Shown: piece by piece, positions 52,338 through 61,351 of the stretch
Position numbering within the stretch: position 1 is the stretch's first letter
Layout of the letters: the number at the start of each line of letters is the position of its first letter
DNA from: Marinobacter panjinensis
Lineage (GTDB): Bacteria; Pseudomonadota; Gammaproteobacteria; Pseudomonadales; Oleiphilaceae
Assembly (NCBI RefSeq): GCF_005298175.1
Contig: NZ_SZYH01000001.1
Span: forward strand, 3,286,001-3,350,000
Length of the DNA: 64,000 bases
Direction: 5' to 3'
Notes under the pieces: model-generated
Seen by the model: only the letters and a program-made list of their open reading frames with translations
Databases searched by the model: none
Told to the model about the DNA's origin: nothing
Translations under genes and position numbers: made by a program

Positions 52338-52810
52338 AACTGGCCCGAACCCTGCGACTGGATATTTCCGATGAGAATGTGTACGAACAGCCTGCCCCCA
52401 GCGGGGAATGGGCCATTTCGGGCGGATTCGAGTTCTCCAACTGGACCGAAGCGGACCTGAAGGGCAAGGCGCGTCAGGCCTTTACCAACGGCTGGTACAG
52501 CATAGAGTCGGGTGGCCGCGCCAGTTTCGTTGGTGTCTGTAACATCACCGAAGCCGAACTGGAGCAGCTGCGGCAGACGCTGGCGCAAACCTTTGTCGAG
52601 TTCTACGGCGCACCGGATATCGACGCAGCCTATCCGGTTGCCTGCGAAGAAATCGACCAGATGCGCAACATGTGCGAGGATTTTGAGGAGAACACCCTGA
52701 TGATGGTCAGCCGTACGCTGACCGAGCTGGGTGTAGAGGAAACCTACCGCTCCCGCGCCCCGCAAGACGCGTCATTGGAGGCCTTTGCCGTACATGGCGG
52801 CTATGAATGA
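52334..52810 (+). CDS. DUF6505-like protein
   Basis: 158 residues starting in an ATGA overlap. MKLARTLRLDISDENVYEQPAPSGEWAISGGFEFSNW opens the protein, and a Cys/Met-bearing helix EEIDQMRNMCEDFEENTLMMVSRTLTELG follows. I recall this as DUF6505, associated with the preceding ligase-fold gene. It ends immediately against the convergent moeA (stop codons adjacent). No function is known. Confidence 0.82.
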   Translation: MKLARTLRLDISDENVYEQPAPSGEWAISGGFEFSNWTEADLKGKARQAFTNGWYSIESGGRASFVGVCNITEAELEQLRQTLAQTFVEFYGAPDIDAAYPVACEEIDQMRNMCEDFEENTLMMVSRTLTELGVEETYRSRAPQDASLEAFAVHGGYE

Positions 52811-54088
52811 CTACAGCCCGAAGCTGGCGTAGGGGATAAAGCGCACCGGGGTTCCTGGCTCGATCAGCTGAGCACTCTCATCCAGTTCCACCATACCCTC
52901 GGACCAGGCCAGGCCGGTCACCCGGCCCGAGCCTTCAGAGCCGAATACTTCAACCTGCCCGTTACGGACCCTGGCGCGCAACATCTCGCTGCGCCCCGGT
53001 TTCTTGTTTTTGGAAAAGTTGGCGGGCAAGGCATAGCCCTGGGGTTCGAACCATTCCCCGCCTGCCAGCAGTGCCATCGCCGGAGCGCCAAAACGCAGCG
53101 CGCAGACCCAGGCGGCCACCGGGTTTCCTGGCAAACCCACCACGGGCGTCCCCTGGAACATGGCCAGAGCGAGAGGTCGGCCAGGCTTTATTGCGATGCG
53201 CCAGTTGCTGATCTCGCCATGGGCTTTCAGCGTTTTCGACACATGATCCTCGTCCCCTGCGGAAACACCACCACTGGTCAGGATCAGGTCGCACTGCTCA
53301 GCACCGCGCTGCAGTGCTTCCCTGACGTCCTCGGCACGGTCGAGCACATGCCCCAGGTCCACCAACTCGTAGCCCAGCTGCGTGACCAGTGCGCTCAGCA
53401 TCGGGCGGTTGGCATCGTATATCTGCCAGTCGGTGACCGCTGAACCGACAGGTTTCACTTCGTCACCGGTGGACAGGACGCCGACGCGAAGCCGCTGCCA
53501 GGCATCGACCGACTCGACGCCGACACTGGCGAGGACGGAAATCTGGGTAGGCGTCAGGCGGGTTGCTGCCGTGAGGATACGTTCATCTTTGTTGATGTCC
53601 TCACCGGCCTTGCGTGCGTTGGCGCCTGCTTTCAACGTGCCGTTCAGATGTAGTTGTCCGTCTTTAATCTCACAGTCCTCTTCCAGCACCACTGTATCGG
53701 TGCCGGCCGGTATGACCGCGCCAGTCAGAATCCGGATAGCATGGCCTTCGGGGACCTGGCCGGTGTACGGCCCGCCGGCGGCACTCCGCCCATCAACCAG
53801 GGCCAGGGTGCAGGGCACCTCCGTAATTGGTCCTGCAAGCGCATAACCATCGACCGCGGAATTGTTGCTGGGGGGGTGGGCGCGAGGTGCATAAACGTCG
53901 CTTGCCAATATCCGTCCATTTACCTGTGACAACGGGACAGCACGCTCTACGCCCACCACCGGGTGCAAACGCGAACGTAACCGCTCCAGGGCCTCGTCCA
54001 CCGGTGTCCAGTTTACCCCGGGGGGCAGGGCAAAACAGTCGTTACGAAGCGGTTTCATGGCTGTCCCGTTGCTGGTTGAATCGTTCAT
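52811..54088 (-). CDS. moeA: Molybdopterin molybdenumtransferase MoeA
   Basis: 425 residues. NNSAVDGYAL, GHAIRILTGAVIPAGTDTVV, ILTSGGVSAGDEDHV (metal-insertion motif) and FQGTPVVGLPGNPVAAWVCAL are the domain-III marks of MoeA. It inserts molybdate (or tungstate) into adenylated molybdopterin. Its start overlaps the mobB stop as ATGA, and it is the last gene of the tup-fdhD-mob-moe operon. Confidence 0.94.
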   Translation of the reverse strand: MNDSTSNGTAMKPLRNDCFALPPGVNWTPVDEALERLRSRLHPVVGVERAVPLSQVNGRILASDVYAPRAHPPSNNSAVDGYALAGPITEVPCTLALVDGRSAAGGPYTGQVPEGHAIRILTGAVIPAGTDTVVLEEDCEIKDGQLHLNGTLKAGANARKAGEDINKDERILTAATRLTPTQISVLASVGVESVDAWQRLRVGVLSTGDEVKPVGSAVTDWQIYDANRPMLSALVTQLGYELVDLGHVLDRAEDVREALQRGAEQCDLILTSGGVSAGDEDHVSKTLKAHGEISNWRIAIKPGRPLALAMFQGTPVVGLPGNPVAAWVCALRFGAPAMALLAGGEWFEPQGYALPANFSKNKKPGRSEMLRARVRNGQVEVFGSEGSGRVTGLAWSEGMVELDESAQLIEPGTPVRFIPYASFGL

Positions 54089-54576
54089 GGTTTTTCAGCG
54101 CTCAGAATAAAGTCGGCGATTCCGGGAACATCATTCACATCGAAAACGGGCCCCGAAAAATCCGCAGCATAGTCTGCCGCTACCGCGATAATATTGTCGT
54201 CCTCCGGGTAAAGGGGGGTACGTGAACTCTCCCTTCGGTGCACTTCTATCTTGGGGTGTGAATGGGTTTTGAAGCCCTCAACCACAACCCAGTCGCAGGG
54301 GCCCAGGCGGGCCAGCAATTCATCCAGGGTCGGCTCTTCGGCGCCTCGCAGTTCATGCATAATGGCAAAACGCTGCCCCCCCGCGAGAAGAACTTCCCGG
54401 GCGCCCGCATCACGGTGTTTGTAACTGTCGGTGCCGGGCTGGTCCACATCCACCATGTGGTGGGCATGCTTGATCGAGTTAACCGTTAATCCCCTGGCGG
54501 ACAGCTCGCGAATCAGAGCGGCGGCCAGCGTGGTTTTTCCGGAGTTCTTCCAGCCCACAATGCCTATGACATTCAC
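54085..54576 (-). CDS. mobB: MobB, molybdopterin-guanine dinucleotide biosynthesis GTPase
   Basis: 163 residues. GWKNSGKTTLAAALIREL is the Walker A region, with SIKHAHHMVDVDQPGTDSYKHRDAGA following, as in MobB. WVVVEGFKTHSHPKIEVHR is the Walker B-like end. It assists MobA in making the bis-MGD cofactor. It overlaps both neighbours by ATGA. Confidence 0.93.
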   Translation of the reverse strand: MNVIGIVGWKNSGKTTLAAALIRELSARGLTVNSIKHAHHMVDVDQPGTDSYKHRDAGAREVLLAGGQRFAIMHELRGAEEPTLDELLARLGPCDWVVVEGFKTHSHPKIEVHRRESSRTPLYPEDDNIIAVAADYAADFSGPVFDVNDVPGIADFILSAEKP

Positions 54577-55160
54577 TTCAGGTGCTTCTCCGCCCAGGCC
54601 AGGTCTTCCGGTGTATTGATGTTGAAAAAGTCGTCCTCACCAAAAACCACCAGCGTCTCACCCTGAGCCTGTGTCCACTGGCGTATCTTGCGCACGCCGT
54701 CGTTCAGGGCGGCGCGCAGCTCATGCCGCAACGCAACCTGCCAGCGGCCAAAGGTTGGTTGGGGCAGCCTTCCGCGCTCTGGATCCGGCGTGGCGGCCAG
54801 CACCACCGGGGTATCATGCCCGGCGAGCCGTTCAGCAAGATCCCGGGGGAACGAGGGGGTATCCGCAGCCACGCTGATCAGCCATTCATGGCCGTGTTCG
54901 GCGGCCCAATCCATACCGGCGAGTACACCCGCCAACGGGCCCGGAAAATCGCTGATCGAGTCGGCCACCACGGGCAAACCCAGGTCATCAAAACGACTCA
55001 GGTCCCCATTGGCATTCAGCACCACGGCATCCACTTGCGGCGTGATCCGCTCAATGACTCGTTGGATCAGCGATCGGTCGCCCAGCATCAGTCGCCCTTT
55101 ATCACCACCGCCCATGCGGTTGGCCTGGCCGCCCGCCAGAATGACGGCACACTCAGTCAT
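54573..55160 (-). CDS. mobA: MobA, molybdenum cofactor guanylyltransferase
   Basis: 195 residues from the ATG eight bases inside fdhD; a longer reading gives 28 unlikely residues. CAVILAGGQANRMGGGDKG is the nucleotide-binding signature and WLISVAADTPSFPRDLAERL the metal-binding part. MobA attaches GMP to molybdopterin to give the MGD form needed by formate dehydrogenase. Confidence 0.94.
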   Translation of the reverse strand: MTECAVILAGGQANRMGGGDKGRLMLGDRSLIQRVIERITPQVDAVVLNANGDLSRFDDLGLPVVADSISDFPGPLAGVLAGMDWAAEHGHEWLISVAADTPSFPRDLAERLAGHDTPVVLAATPDPERGRLPQPTFGRWQVALRHELRAALNDGVRKIRQWTQAQGETLVVFGEDDFFNINTPEDLAWAEKHLK

Positions 55161-56022
55161 GCTCTGCCCCTTTACGACGCATTTTTTTCTCTTCATCAGG
55201 AACCTGCGACAGGTCCTGGTCGAAGACCAGCCGGTGCTGGCCACTGAGACAGGTGAATTTCTTGCCTCGCATCCGTCCGATCAGCGTTAGCCCCACCTGC
55301 CGGGCAATATCGACGCCCCAGGCGGTAAAGCCTGACCGGCTGATCAGGGTCGGAATGCCCATCAGGGAGGTTTTGATGACCATTTCGGAGGTCAGGCGGC
55401 CCGTGGTGTAGAGGACTTTATCGGCTGCGGTGATGTTATTCAGGTGCATCCAGCCGGCAATCTTGTCGACCGCGTTATGGCGTCCGACATCCTCCATGTA
55501 GGCCAGAACCTGAAGCCCCTGGCACAGAGCGGTGCCATGAATCGCACCGGTTTCCATGTACAGACTGGGGGTGTGGTTAATCTGATAGGAAAGGTCGTAA
55601 AAGGTACTGGTGTGCACCGGTGTATCCGGTAACTGGAGCCCGTCAAGTCCCGCCATCATGTCACCAAACACCGTGCCTACGGCACAGCCCGAGGTACGGG
55701 TTTTCTTTTCCAGCTTGTCCTCGACATCCGTGACACCTTCAGTGCGGACCACGGCGACTTCCAGTTCCTCGTCGAAATCAATCCCGGTGACCCGGTCGGT
55801 GTCACGTAGCATGCCCTGGTTCAGGAGGAAGCCGAGCGCCAGGTACTCCGGGTGATCGCCGATGGTCATTGCAGTGACGATCTCCTGGCTGTTCAGATAG
55901 ATGGTCAGAGGGCGCTCTTCGATCACGCTGATCGACTTCGCCTGACCGTGTTCATCAACGCCCTCAACAGCGCGGGACAGCCGGGGATCTTTTGGGTCAG
56001 GTAGTAGGGGGTTTATCGTCAT
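55153..56022 (-). CDS. fdhD: FdhD, formate dehydrogenase sulfurtransferase
   Basis: 289 residues from the ATG after GAAAGGTC; an upstream ATG adds 18 residues. EERPLTIYLNSQEIVTAM, YLALGFLLNQGML, MEDVGRHNAVDKIAGW and GRLTSEMVIKTSLMGIPTLISRSGFTAWGVDIA are strong FdhD segments. FdhD passes sulfur to the Mo/W ion of bis-MGD. The E. coli CxxC motif is a single Cys here (RTSGCAVGTVFGD), as in many non-enteric members as I recall. It lies in one operon with mobA, mobB and moeA. Confidence 0.94.
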   Translation of the reverse strand: MTINPLLPDPKDPRLSRAVEGVDEHGQAKSISVIEERPLTIYLNSQEIVTAMTIGDHPEYLALGFLLNQGMLRDTDRVTGIDFDEELEVAVVRTEGVTDVEDKLEKKTRTSGCAVGTVFGDMMAGLDGLQLPDTPVHTSTFYDLSYQINHTPSLYMETGAIHGTALCQGLQVLAYMEDVGRHNAVDKIAGWMHLNNITAADKVLYTTGRLTSEMVIKTSLMGIPTLISRSGFTAWGVDIARQVGLTLIGRMRGKKFTCLSGQHRLVFDQDLSQVPDEEKKMRRKGAEHD

Positions 56023-56087
56023 TTTTGTTATAGACCTTTCTGGGACGCCATGGAATTGAATATCGATGCACGTCATCAGAGATTAGC

Positions 56088-56894
56088 CTATTTGGCATTC
56101 GGGAAAAACAGCTGTTGTCCGTCCACCCTGAAGTTTGCAATCGCTTGTTGGCCCTCCTCGGAAATCAGCCATCCATGCCACTGTCTGGCCAGATCGTGCT
56201 TGAGGTGCGGATGCTTCTCCTCGGAAAGCAGCAGGCTACCATACTGGTTGAACAGCACTTCGTCGCCTTCAAAAAGCAGCGTCAGGTTCTGACGGTTTCC
56301 AAAGGCCACCCAGGTGGCGCGATCCGACATTACATAGGCATCCATAGCGGCCGCAGTGTTGAGTGTCGGCCCCATGCCGCTGCCCAGTTCGCGGTACCAG
56401 TCGCCGTCGGGTTCGACGCCGGCGTTTTCCCAGAAGCGTAACTCGGCGCGATGGGTGCCACTGTCGTCGCCTCGTGACGTGAAGGGTGCCTCGGCGTTGG
56501 CGATAGCCGCTAATGCTTCGGCGGCACTCTGCGCTTCACTGATGTTGGCCGGATCATTGGCAGGGCCGATCAACACGAAATCGTTGTACATGACATCGGC
56601 ACGATCGCTGGCGAAGCCGTTTTCGACAAAGCGTTTTTCTCCCACGGTATCGTGTACCAGAAGACTGTCGGCGTCACCACGGCGGGCGATTTCAAACGCC
56701 TGCCCGGTGCCCACGGCCACCACCCGTACGTCGATGCCAGTGGCGTCCTCGAACTTAGGTAAAATGGCGTCGAACAGCCCCGAGTTCTCCGTCGAGGTCG
56801 TTGAGGCCAGGGTAATATAGTCATCGGCGTAAGCGTTTAATGCCAGGCCCATGCAGGTTACACCGGCGAGTGCGAGAGTCATCAGTTTATTCAT
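56088..56894 (-). CDS. tupA: TupA-type tungstate ABC transporter binding protein
   Basis: 268 residues from the ATG giving a signal peptide (MNKLMTLALAGVTCMGLALNAYA). The mature start YITLASTTSTENSGLFDAILPKFEDATGIDVRVV contains the TTST segment of TupA-like oxyanion proteins, and SRGDDSGTHRAELRFWENAG is equally typical. It probably binds tungstate, perhaps also molybdate. It is the third gene of a tupB-tupC-tupA order rather than the more usual A-B-C. Confidence 0.9.
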   Translation of the reverse strand: MNKLMTLALAGVTCMGLALNAYADDYITLASTTSTENSGLFDAILPKFEDATGIDVRVVAVGTGQAFEIARRGDADSLLVHDTVGEKRFVENGFASDRADVMYNDFVLIGPANDPANISEAQSAAEALAAIANAEAPFTSRGDDSGTHRAELRFWENAGVEPDGDWYRELGSGMGPTLNTAAAMDAYVMSDRATWVAFGNRQNLTLLFEGDEVLFNQYGSLLLSEEKHPHLKHDLARQWHGWLISEEGQQAIANFRVDGQQLFFPNAK

Positions 56895-56937
56895 TTTGTT
56901 ATTCTCTTGCGGTGTGTTGGGAGTGTTCAGTGGGCGA

Positions 56938-57681
56938 CTACACGACCAGTTCTCCGGCAATATATGCTTGCGCCTCTCGCGAGACGGGGGCGTTAAAAAA
57001 GGCTTCAGCGAGGGTGTGTTCGCGTACCTTCCCTGCAGAGAGAAACAGCACATCCCCGGCGAGGCGCCTGGCCTGATGCAGGTCGTGAGTGGTCATCACG
57101 ATGCGGGTTCCCCGCTGATGAAACTCGCGCACCGCAGCCTCCACGGCTTTGATCGCTGCCGGATCGAGGGCGGAGGTGGGTTCGTCCAGAAACAGCACCT
57201 GCGGAGAAAGCACCCAGGCGCGCGCCAGTGCCAGGCGCTGCTGTTCGCCACCGGAGAGTACCCGCGCCGGCGTGTTGCTACAGGCGGTGAGACCAAAGCG
57301 CTCAAGCGCTTCGTGCGCGAGCTTCACGCGTGTCCTGCGTGGCACGTTATTCACTGCTAGAGCGTGAGTGAGGTTTGCCACCGCCGAGCGACGCAAAAGC
57401 ACCGGTTGCTGGAACACCATCGCCTGGCGGGGGTGAATGTCACTTGACCAGATTACCTGCCCCTGCGTGGGTACCAACAAGCCGTGAGCCAGCCGCAGCA
57501 GAAGACTTTTGCCTGCACCGTTCGGCCCCATCACCAGGGTGGGGCCGGTGCCCTGCAGGGTGAAAGAACACGGCCCCAGCAGTACCTTGTCCTCGTGACT
57601 GAAACTGACCTCATCAAAGCACAGCGCCGGGGGCGGGATAAGCACGGATGAGGTGAGGAGAGAGCGGTTGAACGAGGTCAT
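56938..57681 (-). CDS. tupC: TupC-type ABC transporter ATPase
   Basis: 247 residues. Walker A GPNGAGKSL, Q-loop MVFQQPVLLRRSAVANL, signature LSGGEQQRLALARA and Walker B VLFLDEPTSALDP are present, with MTTHDLHQARRLA as switch. It overlaps tupB by ATGA and powers tungstate uptake. Confidence 0.9.
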   Translation of the reverse strand: MTSFNRSLLTSSVLIPPPALCFDEVSFSHEDKVLLGPCSFTLQGTGPTLVMGPNGAGKSLLLRLAHGLLVPTQGQVIWSSDIHPRQAMVFQQPVLLRRSAVANLTHALAVNNVPRRTRVKLAHEALERFGLTACSNTPARVLSGGEQQRLALARAWVLSPQVLFLDEPTSALDPAAIKAVEAAVREFHQRGTRIVMTTHDLHQARRLAGDVLFLSAGKVREHTLAEAFFNAPVSREAQAYIAGELVV

Positions 57682-58379
57682 CCTGTCCGTCTCCTGGTCA
57701 CTTCGCCCATCAGGTAGACGCCTGCGTTAATCAGCATGACCAGCATCAGCAGCACAATTCCCAGCCCAAGCGCCAGGGGCAGGTTGCCCTTGCCGGTTTC
57801 CAGCACAATGGCGGTCGTCATTACCCGCGTGACCCCGTCAATATTGCCACCCACCATCATCACCGCCCCCACCTCGGCGCTGGCGCGGCCAAACCCGGCA
57901 AGCAGGATGGTTAATAGCGCAAAGCGGGCATCCCATAACAGGGTGGGCATCATGCGTGCGCGTGACATGCCCAGCGAAACAAACTGCTCCCGGTACTCGC
58001 CCAGAAGCTCTTCCACTTTCTGGCGCGAGAGCGCGGCCAGAATGGGCAGTACCAGTACCACTTGTGCAGTGATCATGGCGCCCGGTGTAAACAGCAGCCC
58101 CCACTCACCCAGTGGCCCGGCACGTGAAAGCAGTAAATACACCATGAGCCCTGCCACCACTGGAGGTAGTCCCATCAGGGCATTGAGCAAGACAATCATC
58201 ACGCCGCGCCCGGGGAAGCGCCACAGTGCCACCGCCGCACCGAGGGGAAAACCCAGCACTGCCGCGATCAGTACCGCGAGAATCGAAACCTGCAGCGACA
58301 GCGCCACAATCTGAACTAGCGAGGTGTCGAAATTTAACAATAGCGACAGCGCTACATAAAACGCATTATTATTTTCCAC
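57678..58379 (-). CDS. tupB: TupB-type ABC transporter permease
   Basis: 233 residues with about six spans. ALSLQVSILAVLIAAVLGFPLGAAVAL is the permease opening, and the coupling loop EQFVSLGMSRARMMPTLLWDARFAL and FGRASAEVGAVMMVGGNIDG are typical of TupB/CysT-like tungstate permeases. It is the first gene of the seven-gene tup-fdhD-mob-moe operon. The 115-nt gap to the divergent regulator should contain both promoters. Confidence 0.9.
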   Translation of the reverse strand: MENNNAFYVALSLLLNFDTSLVQIVALSLQVSILAVLIAAVLGFPLGAAVALWRFPGRGVMIVLLNALMGLPPVVAGLMVYLLLSRAGPLGEWGLLFTPGAMITAQVVLVLPILAALSRQKVEELLGEYREQFVSLGMSRARMMPTLLWDARFALLTILLAGFGRASAEVGAVMMVGGNIDGVTRVMTTAIVLETGKGNLPLALGLGIVLLMLVMLINAGVYLMGEVTRRRTG

Positions 58380-58495
58380 GGCTGCGCCTCCTTCCTATTG
58401 AGCATCGTGGCGTTTATGACTACGCTTTGCACAGCATGCTGAAAAATATGCAGCTAAAAACAGTCTTATGCTTTTTCCGGCCAGCAGGATAGACA

Positions 58496-59380
58496 ATGCC
58501 CCTTCCTACTTACCTCACTACGGCCGAAGCCGCTGAGTATCTGCGCCTGAAAGAGCGCAAAGTCTACGATCTGGTCAGCCAGGGCGTTATTCCCTGTGTG
58601 CGGGTGACGGGCAAGCTGTTGTTTCCCCGCCAGCGTATAGACCTGTGGCTGATGAACCATCTGGAGGGTGACGACGCCGTCAGTTCTCCGATCCCGCCGG
58701 TGCTGGCAGGCAGCCAGGATCCGTTGCTGGAGTGGGCGGTGAAAGAGAGCGGCGCGGAACTGGCTTCGCTGTGCCAGGGAAGCGGCGATGGCGTACAAAG
58801 ATTAATCAACGGGCGCGCTATGCTGGCCGGGATGCATATCTGGCACGCTGAAACCCAGCGTTATAATGACCCTGTCACATTAGGGTTGAGTGGAATGCGC
58901 GATCTGGTGCTGATCCGATGGGCAAAACGCCAGCAAGGGCTTCTTCTGGCGGCCGATAACCCTCATCAACTGACTGGACTTGAGGATATCGCCCGCCCGG
59001 GCATACGTATTGCGCATCGCCAGCCCGATGCCGGCGTCAGCCACTTGCTGCAGAGTTTGCTCGCTCGCCACCGTATCGATGCCAGGCAACTTGCATGGGC
59101 CGCTCACCCGTCACTCAGCGAGGACGATCTCGCTTTGGCCATTCGCCAGGGCGAAGCAGATATCGGCGTGGGAATCGAGGCGGCGGCGCGGCGCCAGGGG
59201 CTGGCGTTTATTCCGCTGCAACAGGAGCATTTTGACTTGGCCATGCGCCGGCGTCATTACTTTGAGCCGGCCCTGCAGCGCCTGCTGGGGTTTGCCGGTA
59301 GCGAGCGCTTCGTCCAGCGTGCCGAGGCGTTGGGTGGTTACGACATCAGTGAGCTGGGGAAAGTTGTCTACAACGCTTGA
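58496..59380 (+). CDS. HTH (excisionase-type) and PBP-like oxyanion regulator
   Basis: 294 residues. Residues 1-60 form an excisionase/MerR-like helix-turn-helix (LTTAEAAEYLRLKERKVYDLVSQGVIP). The rest is a periplasmic-binding-like ligand domain (PBP_like) with ADIGVGIEAAARRQGLAFIPL near the end. Proteins of this design regulate molybdate or tungstate genes. It is divergent from tupBCA and upstream of the molybdate transporter, so it probably senses an oxyanion or molybdopterin and controls both. Confidence 0.88.
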   Translation: MPLPTYLTTAEAAEYLRLKERKVYDLVSQGVIPCVRVTGKLLFPRQRIDLWLMNHLEGDDAVSSPIPPVLAGSQDPLLEWAVKESGAELASLCQGSGDGVQRLINGRAMLAGMHIWHAETQRYNDPVTLGLSGMRDLVLIRWAKRQQGLLLAADNPHQLTGLEDIARPGIRIAHRQPDAGVSHLLQSLLARHRIDARQLAWAAHPSLSEDDLALAIRQGEADIGVGIEAAARRQGLAFIPLQQEHFDLAMRRRHYFEPALQRLLGFAGSERFVQRAEALGGYDISELGKVVYNA

Positions 59381-59414
59381 ACAGCACCAATAACAACAAA
59401 CAGGCGAGTTAATC

Positions 59415-60560
59415 ATGCCTTCATTACAAAAAAACCTGGTGAAGGATGCCAGCGGGGCGTTGGGTGACATTGGCACCCTGATTCCGCTGGGTCTGGGGGC
59501 TATCGGGTTGGCGGGGCTGGCTCCGATACCCGTGCTGCTGGGGTTTGCCGCCTTCTACATCGCAACGGGGCTGTATTATCGCCTGCCGATACCAGTGCAG
59601 CCCATGAAAGCGGTTGCCGCGTTGTTGCTGACCAGCCAGGTGAGTTCTCAGAGCCTGGTCGCCAGTGGCGTGCTGATCGGGGCGATACTGTTGGTACTGG
59701 GCCTGACCGGCTGGATTAACGGCGCAGCCCGTCTTATTCCAAGATCCGTGTTAAGCGGCCTGCAGTTGGGGCTGGGATTGATGCTAGCCAGCATGAGTAT
59801 GGGGTTGATGGCCACGTCCGTGCCCTTGGGCGTGATCACACTGGCGGTGCTGGGCATCACCCTGAAGATGTTGCCAAGCTGGCCAGCGGCGCTGATCGGA
59901 CTTGGTGGGTCTGTCGCAATCGGTACATTGCTGGCGGCACCCGGGCTCACGCTTCCTGTGGAGGGTTTGGTTGTACTCTCATGGCCTGAATTGCCGGGCA
60001 TTGATGATTGGCAACAAGCGGTTTCCACGCTCGTGTTACCCCAGCTGGCCCTGACCTTGACCAACGCCATCGTACTGACTGCATTGGTGGTTGGGGATTA
60101 CTTCGGCGAGCAGTCTCATCGTGTCACGCCTGCCCGGTTGTCGGTGTCCACCGGCCTGGCCAATCTCTTTTTGGTGCCGTTCGGTGCATTGCCGATGTGC
60201 CACGGAGCGGGTGGTGTGGCGGCGCACTATCGCTTCGGTGCCCGGACCGGCATGGCGCCCGTTTTACTGGGGACAGCTCTGCTCATGGTCGCCTTTATAC
60301 CGGGAGGTCTGTCAGTCATTGCGGCAATTCCCATGGCGGGTCTCGGCGCCCTGTTGTTTGTGGCGGCCGTCGAGCTTGCCCTGTCCAGGCGTCTCTGGAA
60401 CGCCAAACCGTCCTGCTGGCCTGTCATTGCAATAACCGCACTGGTAACCATCTGGGCCGACCCGTTTTTCGGGCTTCTGGCCGGGGTGGCTTCGGAAACC
60501 TTCCGGGCGGCCTGGGTGCGTGGAGCCAGGGTAGAATCCGAAGATCCTGCGGACGGTTAG
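59415..60560 (+). CDS. MOT1-type molybdate transporter
   Basis: 381 residues with about ten spans. DASGALGDIGTLIPLGLGAIGLAGL and YRLPIPVQPMKAVAALLL are the two signature motifs of MOT1/sulfate-permease-like molybdate carriers, and PFGALPMCHGAGGVAAHYRFG is also characteristic. It lies 34 nt after the regulator and likely shares its transcript. Together with tupABC it gives the cell separate routes for molybdate and tungstate. Confidence 0.9.
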   Translation: MPSLQKNLVKDASGALGDIGTLIPLGLGAIGLAGLAPIPVLLGFAAFYIATGLYYRLPIPVQPMKAVAALLLTSQVSSQSLVASGVLIGAILLVLGLTGWINGAARLIPRSVLSGLQLGLGLMLASMSMGLMATSVPLGVITLAVLGITLKMLPSWPAALIGLGGSVAIGTLLAAPGLTLPVEGLVVLSWPELPGIDDWQQAVSTLVLPQLALTLTNAIVLTALVVGDYFGEQSHRVTPARLSVSTGLANLFLVPFGALPMCHGAGGVAAHYRFGARTGMAPVLLGTALLMVAFIPGGLSVIAAIPMAGLGALLFVAAVELALSRRLWNAKPSCWPVIAITALVTIWADPFFGLLAGVASETFRAAWVRGARVESEDPADG

Positions 60561-60580
60561 GTGTTCTTCCGTGGCGCACC

Positions 60581-61336
60581 TTACATATTGGACTTGTGCT
60601 GGGCGCCGTCTACAGGAATGCAGGCCCCGGTGACCCAGCTGGCGGCGTCAGAGGCCAGGAAGACTGCTACATTGGCCACTTCCTCCGGGCGGCCGAAGCG
60701 ACCCCAGGGGATTTTTTTCAGGGTGTTGTGGTAGCGGTCGGAGCCGGCCTTCTCCGCCTTGTCCCAGATGCCGCCGGGGAATTTTATGGAGCCCGGGGCA
60801 ATGCTGTTGACGCGGATGCCATCGGGGCCATGGTCGACCGCCAGCGATTTGGCATAGCTGATCAGAGCCGCCTTGGTGGCTGCATAGGGTTGGGTGGTTC
60901 CCACCTCGATTCCGGAGATGGACGACAGGATAATGATGTTGCCGCTGCCGGCTTCCTTCATCCACGGCAATACCTTGTCCACCGCACGGACCGTCGACAG
61001 CAGATCCAGGGTGATATTGGCATCCCAGGCCTTCAGATCGTTGCCCGCACCCAGTGCGGACACGTTGCACACCAGGATATCCACGCTGCCAAGAGTGCCT
61101 TTCACGTTATCCAGAAACGCGTCCAGGCGGTTCTTGTCGCCAACATCGCAGGCCTCCCGGTAGCCCTTTACGCCCAGCGCCTCAATCTCCTTCAGGGTGT
61201 AATCCAGTGGCCCCTCACTGCGGGCGCAAATTGCCACGTTAACACCCTCGGCCGCCAGCGCCAGCGCGATGGAACGACCGATACCCTTGCTGCCGCCGGT
61301 GACGACGGCGTTCTTGCCTTTCAGACCCATTTCCAT
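60581..61336 (-). CDS. SDR-family oxidoreductase
   Basis: 251-residue short-chain dehydrogenase. TGGSKGIGRSIALAL binds NAD(P), the catalytic Ser and YxxxK are in ILSSISGIEVGTTQPYAATKAAL, and GRFGRPEEVANVAVFLASDAASWVTGACIPVDGA is a FabG-like ending. GAGGG precedes the ATG at 61336. It is 89 nt from the DeoR gene, separated by a LysR relic. It may act on the compound brought in by the PhnE-type importer; substrate is unknown. Confidence 0.92.
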   Translation of the reverse strand: MEMGLKGKNAVVTGGSKGIGRSIALALAAEGVNVAICARSEGPLDYTLKEIEALGVKGYREACDVGDKNRLDAFLDNVKGTLGSVDILVCNVSALGAGNDLKAWDANITLDLLSTVRAVDKVLPWMKEAGSGNIIILSSISGIEVGTTQPYAATKAALISYAKSLAVDHGPDGIRVNSIAPGSIKFPGGIWDKAEKAGSDRYHNTLKKIPWGRFGRPEEVANVAVFLASDAASWVTGACIPVDGAQHKSNM

Positions 61337-61351
61337 CTATATACCCTCGCT

